DNA of 64,000 nt from Dasypus novemcinctus (lineage: Eukaryota; Chordata; Mammalia; Cingulata; Dasypodidae), in NCBI RefSeq assembly GCF_030445035.2, contig NC_080673.1, positions 191,685,216-191,749,215 of the forward strand. Reading direction: 5' to 3'. Made by a program: the position numbers and the translations under genes. The notes under the pieces are model-generated. The model ran no database searches. It was given only the letters and a program-made list of their open reading frames with translations, and was not told the origin of the DNA. Each line of letters opens with the position of its first letter. Position 1 is the first letter of the stretch. Of the stretch, positions 57,761 to 64,000 are shown one piece after another.

Positions 57761-58314
57761 CAGCAGTCCTGGGACGCGGCGCCGCCTTTCTGGGACCCGC
57801 CCTGGGTTTGGGCGCGTCGTGGCCTCAGGTGTGCCTGGCTGGGGACGACGACCCCACTGACTTGATTCTGTTCCTGTCCTAGTTTCCGAACTTCCACATG
57901 ACCCAAGGGCACCACACTGTAAGGCCGCTAGCCACATACTGGGTTTGGAAGGAGCAGCTTTGAGAATAATGCTCAGTGATTTAATGTATTTATTTTTTCA
58001 AAGGTAATTTAAAGTCCTTATAAACAGTATAAATTGAATGCAACGCGGAGAACAGGAGGAAACGGGAAAAGAGATAACGAAAATCCCCCTTAATTTACAC
58101 CGATGCCTGATGCGGATTTTAGCGGGATCTTTGATTTTTGCAGGGGGGGCGTGGAGGGCACCAGCTGAAGTGAGGAAAGCCGCCGACTCGGTGTCAACCG
58201 CAGAAAGGAAAGATTGTCTGATCCACTGTCCGAGGGCTGGACGGCAGCAGAGCAGACCGTACCGCGCTTCCTGGAGGGCTGGGCGGGCTGAGGACGGCAG
58301 GCTCGCGCCCCCTT

Positions 58315-58620
58315 CTAGATGGTTCCTAATGAATTCATAAACTCATCAAGCTCACCAGAACTGATCTGTCTTCGCTCCAGAGAAAGAGCTTCGGATTCGC
58401 TTAATAGCTTTTCCTTCCTTTCAGCGAGCTCACGCTGGAATTTCCTAACCCTGCCCGCGACCAGTGAGGCTGGAGCGCGCGGGAGGCGGCGGCGGCGCGC
58501 TGGGCCTGCGGGGCTTGCGGGGAGTCCCTGCCCCGCGTGTGAGTCCCCTGCTGCTCCCGCCAGACATAACGTGCTTCCTGGCGCAACCTCCTTTACTTTT
58601 CTCTTTGCTTCGAGTATCAC
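58315..58620 (-). pseudogene. Coding-like fragment, probable processed-pseudogene or unrecognised exon
   Basis: On the - strand, about 45 codons before a TAG read as a charged amphipathic helix ('RKFQRELAERKEKLLSESEA', then 'SSGELDEFMNSLGTI'). A short, similarly charged segment upstream ('RQEARYVWREQQG', 58586-58545 region) is in another frame. GC-rich sequence lies between. AATAAA on the same strand is at 57994-57989. I do not recognise the parent gene. It could be the 3' end of a coiled-coil gene retrocopy, or chance in CpG-rich DNA. Confidence 0.3.
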
Positions 58621-58639
58621 ACCATGTACATGTCGTGTG

Positions 58640-59852
58640 CTAACGGGATAAGAGGGAAATACATTTCAGAGTACCTCTCCTCTCCCCTACCCCCCCCCCC
58701 CCATAACCTTTATCCTTGTCAAGCAGTATTGACCACTTTGAGCTGCAAGATTTAGTCACCCATCAAACCCTAAGTTTACAGGGTGCTTACACTTTTTCTC
58801 TGTTAGAAGTCATGGGCTACAAAAGTATACTGCAAGATATAGCATGACTGTAAAAGGCGGGGGGAGTACAGACTTCATAAAATTTTGTGTACATATGCTC
58901 ACGTTCCTTCTACCCCCCCTTTATCCCCAAGGCTTCGATCTGATGATGCCAGCTCCTCCAGGAAACCTCCGCTGACCTCTACTTCTAGATTATGGACCCT
59001 CCCTCTGCTCCCAAAATAACCTGTCTCAAGACAAATGTCAGAGCACTAATCACCTCTCTTCTCATTATTTCTACCAGACTTTCATCTCTCTATATCCAGT
59101 ATCCCGATCTAGAGTCTAGACTGGTGTACCTCTTCAAGTGCTCATAAAATGAATGCCTGCATGATCAAATACTAATGAATGTAGCATTAATTATGAAGGA
59201 AGAGGATAGGTACCACTTGTAACCTACAGATAATAACTGCTAAAACAAGAAAAGGCTTGAACTGAGCCAGCAAGATGGGAAGGATACAGATAAATGAAGG
59301 GAGCATCAGAAGACAGATGAGTATCTAAGAGGGCGTTAGCTTGCCTTGAGGTGGAGGCGTCAGGCCTGACTGGAATAAAAGGTGGTTTTATAAGGAGAGT
59401 GATGTTGGTTCAAAGAGTATTTTGAAAGGCAGGAAGAAAAGTTTATTGTTGACATGGTTATAAATATAGAGCTAATAATGCTCCTTGTAGAAGCTGGGGC
59501 CAGTCAAAGCTATGTTTTTGTACGATTGATGGAGACTGGGTTCAAGGGTGAAGACTGAGCAATGCAGGGGAAAGTTGAGCTTCAGTGGGAAACTATGCAT
59601 TGCCTAGAGGCTCTTGCAGAAACCCCTTGGGGTTACCTGATCCAGATTCTTGGCAAGCTATTCTACAGCTCTGTAAATTGTAGGTAGTTATGCAATGCAA
59701 ATAGTCTTATCTACTGTTCTGATCATTTGAGGCATAACAGACAGACAGCCCTCCCTCCCCTGCCTAAACCCAGTTTTGTTTCCATTTACACATTCATTTC
59801 AATATTCCTGGTCTATAAATGTGTCTGATCTTGGAATTCTTTTCTTCTTTTA
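58640..59852. other. Intergenic sequence, nothing recognised
   Basis: Includes a run of 13 C near 58691-58703 and otherwise unique-looking AT-rich sequence with no supported gene or element. Confidence 0.5.
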
Positions 59853-60074
59853 AAAAAAAAATTGTTATTGAAGTATATCATTTCATGCATGAACATACAT
59901 AAGCAATAAGTGTATAGTAAAAGTTGTGAACTTACAAAGCAGACATGCGTAACATCATACAGAGCTCCCACCCATCACCCCACTACCAATATCTTGCATT
60001 GTTGTGAAACATTTGTAGCAAATTATGAAAAAGTATCCTTAAAGTATTACTACTAACTATTGTCCATGTTACAG

Positions 60075-60974
60075 TTCATCAAAGGACTGCTGATACAAAG
60101 TACCAGGAATAGGTTGGCTTTTATAAAGGGAATTTCTTCCCGGTAAAAGCTTGCAGTTCCAAGGCCATGGAAAGTCCAAACCGAGGCACCATCAGAGATG
60201 CTTTCTCATCACAGTCAGCTGTTAGACAGATGCTGGACATTATATATCCTGCCATAACCAACTGAATGGACTGGGGGAGAGTGTAAACTACAACGCGAAC
60301 TATAATCCATGTGGTGCAGCAGTGCTTCAAAATGTATTCACCAAATGCAATGGATGTGCCACCATGATGAAAGAGGTTGTTGTGGGAGGAGTGGGGGGGG
60401 GGGTATGTGGGAACCTCTTATATTTTTTAATGTAACATTTTTTGTGATCTATGTATTATTTTTTAAAAAGACAATTTAATAAATAATAATAATAAAAAGA
60501 AACAAGATGGCCCACCCATCTCTCCCTACTGAGGTTTGAGCTCAGCTGAGGGTAAGCAGGCATAGGCTTTGTCTCTTTCAGGGCCTCCTATATTGGCTTT
60601 GGCTGCTGTTCTTACTTCCTGAGTTCAGCTGTAAGCATAGAGCAGGGCTCATCTCTTGAGCTGCTCTGCGGGGCCAGCCTCGTGGGGCTTTGTGATTGCT
60701 TAAGCAATCACCTAGTCTTCTCTCTTACAGAGCAGGTTCAAACAAGGCACCTTCCTTTTCCTGTGTCTGTCTCTCTGTCTGTGTCTCCATTTTTATCAGA
60801 CCCAGCAAGGGTGTGGTTGGAGATTCAGTCACACCACACTGACAAAGCCTAATCAAAAGCCCTAAAGTGATCTTATCAAATATTCTGATCAAAGGACCAC
60901 AAACAGAATTTAATGCAATCAAAGAGTATTACACCCACAGGAACAGATTAGTTTAAAAACATAACATTTCTCTT
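60075..60974 (+). mobile_element. LTR-like repeat inserted in the L1
   Basis: Starts near 'ggactgctgatacaaagtac', contains 'gcaccatcagagatgctttc', and ends 'cccacaggaacagattagtt'. The right part is related to 3640-3795. A fragment of the 1.69-kb element sits inside (60225-60490). Borders approximate. Confidence 0.5.
60225..60490 (+). mobile_element. Truncated copy of the 1.69-kb element 3' end
   Basis: 'aatgtattcaccaaatgcaa' followed by 'gatgaaagaggttgttg', a G tract (60387-60400) and an A-rich tail match 31790-32040. 5'-truncated. Confidence 0.75.
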
Positions 60975-62289
60975 TTTGGGATTCATAAAATAATCTCAAT
61001 ATTCATTTCCAAACAATTTTTTACCCAATTCTGTACAGATTAAGCCTCAGCTTTCTGTTCTATAACTACATCCTGTTCTATGGTGACTTATATTCTAGCT
61101 ATCACCTCCATGAATTTACTCATATGTTTAGTTCCTAATAGCAAATCATACATTATTTACCCTTTTGTATCTGATTTGCTTCACTCAACCTAATGTCCTC
61201 CAGGTTCATCCATGTTGTCATATGCTTCACAACTTCACTTCTTCTTAGTGCTGAATAATATTCCATCATGTGAAGATACCACAGTTTTTTAGGCATTCAT
61301 CAGTTGATGGACACCGGGGTTGTTTCCATCTCTTGGCAACTGTGAATAATGTCACCATGAACGTTGGTGTACAGATGTCTGTTCATGTACCTGCTCTTAG
61401 ATCTTCTGGGTATACACCTAGCAGTGATATTTCCAGGTCACATGGCAGATCACGTGGAAGTTATATATAACTTCCTTAGGAACCGCCAAACAGACTTCCA
61501 TAGTGGCTGTGCCATTCTACATTCCCACCAACAGTGAATAAGCATTCCTATCTCTCTATCTCTCCATTTCCTCCTCAACATTTGTATATGTGAAATGATA
61601 TCTCACTGTAGCTTTGATTTTCATTTTCCTGATTGCCAGTGATATAGGACATTTTTTCAAGTTTTTATGCCATTTGTTATTTCTTCTTTAGAAAAGTGTC
61701 TATTCAGCTCTTTTGCCCATTTTTAAAATAGGGCCATTTGTCTTTTCATTGTTGAGTTGTAGGATCTCTTTATAAATCTATATTATGGATATTAGACCCT
61801 TGTCAGATGTGTGATTTCCAAATATTTTCTCCCATTTAGTAGGCTCCCTTTTTACCTTTTTCACAAAGTCCTTTGAAGAACAAAAGTGTTTAATTTGAGT
61901 AGATTCCATTTATTGATTTTTTTCTTTTGTTGCTTATGCCTTGGGTATGTATAAGGTTTAAGAAACTACTGTCTACCACAAGATCTTGTAGGTGTTTTCC
62001 TAGCTTATCTTCTAGGAGTTTTATGGTCCTGACTTTTATGTTTAGGTCACTGATCAATTCTGAGTTGATTCTTCTATAGGTAGTGAGATAGGGGTCCTCT
62101 TTTATTCTTTTGGTTATGGATATCCAGTTCTTCCAGCATTGTTTATTGAAGAGACTCTTCTGTCCCAGAAAAGTGGACTTGGGAGGCTTATCAAAAATCA
62201 GTTGACCATAGAGATAAAGGTCTATTTCTGAACTCTCAATTCCATTCCACTGATCAGTGTGTCTATCTTTATGCCAATACTATGCTGTT

Positions 62290-62692
62290 GTGTTTTTTTT
62301 TTTAAGATTTATTTATTTTCCCTCCCCAAACTCCCCCTTGCTGTCTGTTCTCTGTGTCCATTTGCTGTGCATTCTTCTGTGTCTGCTTGTCTTCTCTTTA
62401 GGTGGCACCGGGAACTGATCCTGGGACCTTCTGAAGTGGGAGAGAGGTGCTCAATCTCTTGTGCCACCTCAGCTCCCTGGTCTGCTGTGTCTCTTATTGT
62501 CTCTCCTCTGTGTTTCTTTTTGTTGAGTCATCTTGCTGCACTAGCTCTCTACTTGGGCCAGCTTGCTGCGCAGGCCAGCACTCCACTCAGGCCAGCTTGC
62601 TATGCAGGGCAGCTTGCCTTCACCAGGAGGCCCCGGGACCTCCCATATGGTAGACAGGAGCCCAATTGCTTGAGCCACATCTGTTTCCAACC
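62290..62692 (-). mobile_element. Full-length tRNA-Ala SINE nested in L1
   Basis: T-rich left end, tRNA-like head at right ('aattgcttgagccacatctg'). ATGCTGTT repeats at 62282-62289 and 62693-62700. The uninterrupted L1 at 10605-10625 confirms the insertion point. Confidence 0.85.
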
Positions 62693-63049
62693 ATGCTGTT
62701 TTGACCAGTGTAGCTTTATAATATACTTCACGGTCAGGAAGCTTAGAATTATCTTTTGAACCAGCTATAACATTTACCTGGCTCTCTCTTGAATTAAATA
62801 AAAGATTTGCTTTTAAATCTGCATGAGAATCATAGTTTTAACTTTTTTTTGAAAATTTTCTTTTAGCAGAATGTAGGCTGCTGGCGGAGGGTGGTGTGCA
62901 TAAGCTATTGATCCAGTTTGCTCCATGGCTCCATTTGAGAAATCAAACACAGAATCAGCTTGATACAATCATTGGATATGAATGAAAATACTCTCTTCCT
63001 GTTTAGGAAGGGAGAGGCTGTGAAGGCCAACAATCTGGGGGTAGAGGGT

Positions 63050-63529
63050 TGTAGCAGTTTGATAATATTGATGAATTCCAAAAAGAAATATTGGATTATG
63101 TTTGTAAACTGGTCTTTTCCTCTGGGCATGTGAGATTATATTGGATTCTTGTGTCAGTAGGGTGTTGTGTACTCGCCTCTTGGTGGATGGGGACTCTCAG
63201 ATAAAAGGCATGGCAAAGGTCAGAGTTGGAGAGTTTTTGATGTTGGAGTTTTGATGTTGGAATTTGATGCTGAAGCCTTAAGCTGGAGCCCCAGGAAGTA
63301 AGCTCACAGGAAAGAGAAGCCAGCCCCAGGAAGGAGGAGCCCAGGAAGCTGAACCCTCACAGACGTTGGTCGCCATTTTGCTCCAACACATGAAAATAGA
63401 CTTTGGTGAGGGAAGTAAATTATGTTTTATGGCCTGATATCTATAAGCTCCTACCCCAAATAAAAACCTTTATAAAAACCAACCAATTTCTGTTATTTTC
63501 CATCAGCACTCCTTTGGCTGACGAATACA
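63050..63529 (+). mobile_element. Probable solo LTR (480 bp)
   Basis: Begins TG and ends CA, with a TATA-like 'gataaaaggc' near 63198-63207 and AATAAA at 63459-63464 in LTR order. No clear target duplication and no internal genes. I recall it as repetitive in xenarthran sequence. Confidence 0.55.
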
Positions 63530-63970
63530 TGGAGGTTATTATTTATTTGAGCAAAAGCCATTTCAATGGCCTATTCCATTTTCAACAGAGCAGATTCTGT
63601 AAAAAAATATAGGTTAGATCATGTCACTCTTCTGATCAAAACCCTCGAAGGTCTTTCCAACTCACTTACTTGTCTGACTTAGAATGTCCAATAAAATCCT
63701 GTGTGATCCTGTCTCCTCACCTCCGCCTGATAACCTTATCTTCTTTTCCTACTACTCTCCCCTCTCACATGTTCTGCTTCAATCACACTGGTCCCTTGCT
63801 GCTCCTTGAAAAAGCCAGGCATGCCCCTGCCACAGGGCCTTTGTACTTGTTGTTCAAGGATGAGGCTCCCAGATTTATGCCAAATTTAGTTCTTTGCTTT
63901 CCTCAGGTCTTTGCTCAAATGTTACCTGAACAGTGAGGATTTCACTGACAACCCTATTAAAATCACCTTT

Positions 63971-64000
63971 GGGGAGTGGATGTAGCTCAAGTGGTTGAGC
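63971..64000 (+). mobile_element. Start of a tRNA-Ala SINE, cut by window end
   Basis: 'agtggatgtagctcaagtgg' then 'ttgagc' is the left-type SINE head. Its body is outside the window. 63530-63970 shows nothing recognised. Confidence 0.75.

Larger units (their letters stand above)
59853..62790 (-). mobile_element. L1 3' half, antisense, split by later insertions
   Basis: 59853-60074 and 60975-62790 match the L1 3' region and ORF2 end ('tcatccatgttgtcatatgc', 'tgatatctcactgtagcttt'). They parallel 9480-10680. The interruptions at 60075-60974 and 62290-62690 are other repeats. ORFs are broken. Confidence 0.82.

Overview
This is a piece of a mammalian nuclear genome, not a microbial one. Coding sequence is split into short exons with GT/AG borders, introns are long, and much of the window is retrotransposon. 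The SINEs are tRNA-Ala-derived elements with 'gtggctcaagtggttgagcg' style heads, the type known from Xenarthra (DAS-type SINEs). Together with the L1 variants they point to an armadillo, most likely Dasypus or a close relative; a sloth is less likely but not excluded. The species call is an inference from remembered repeats.

Three protein-coding genes can be read exon by exon. FAM184B (+ strand) contributes its last six coding exons between 800 and 15675; its 5' part lies outside the window. MED28 (- strand, four exons, 27854 down to 21017) is complete and encodes a 178-residue Mediator subunit. LAP3 (- strand, thirteen exons, 57218 down to 36203) is complete and encodes a 522-residue leucine aminopeptidase with all metal-binding and catalytic residues present. 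The order FAM184B - MED28 - LAP3, with FAM184B opposed to the other two, is the order I know from human chromosome 4p15, so this is a conserved syntenic block. The genes are not known to act in one pathway: LAP3 trims peptides, MED28 belongs to the transcription coactivator Mediator, and FAM184B is a poorly characterised coiled-coil protein.

Layout: 1-410, L1 3' end; 800-16780, FAM184B 3' part, with an essentially full-length antisense L1 (about 9260-15458) filling the last intron; 16859-17307, a SINE between the two convergent 3' ends; 17410-28050, MED28 from 3' end to CpG-rich promoter; 28050-35820, intergenic, with a three-layer nested insertion (30045-32690) and a cluster of SINEs (33487-34500); 35825-57250, LAP3; 57219-57760, GC-box-rich LAP3 promoter; 57960-58640, CpG-rich sequence with an unrecognised coding-like fragment; 58700-64000, intergenic, dominated by an L1 remnant broken by later insertions and a probable solo LTR.

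I see no sign of an unknown gene system. The most informative unusual structures are in the repeats: a 1.69-kb polyadenylated non-coding element with a perfect 13-bp target duplication; a solo LTR carrying a duplicated 63-bp block; a dimeric tRNA-Ala SINE present three times with a related linker; SINE insertions whose order can be read from shared target duplications; one SINE with an apparent 3' transduction; and an L1 5' region with two tandem monomer-like units next to the last FAM184B exon.
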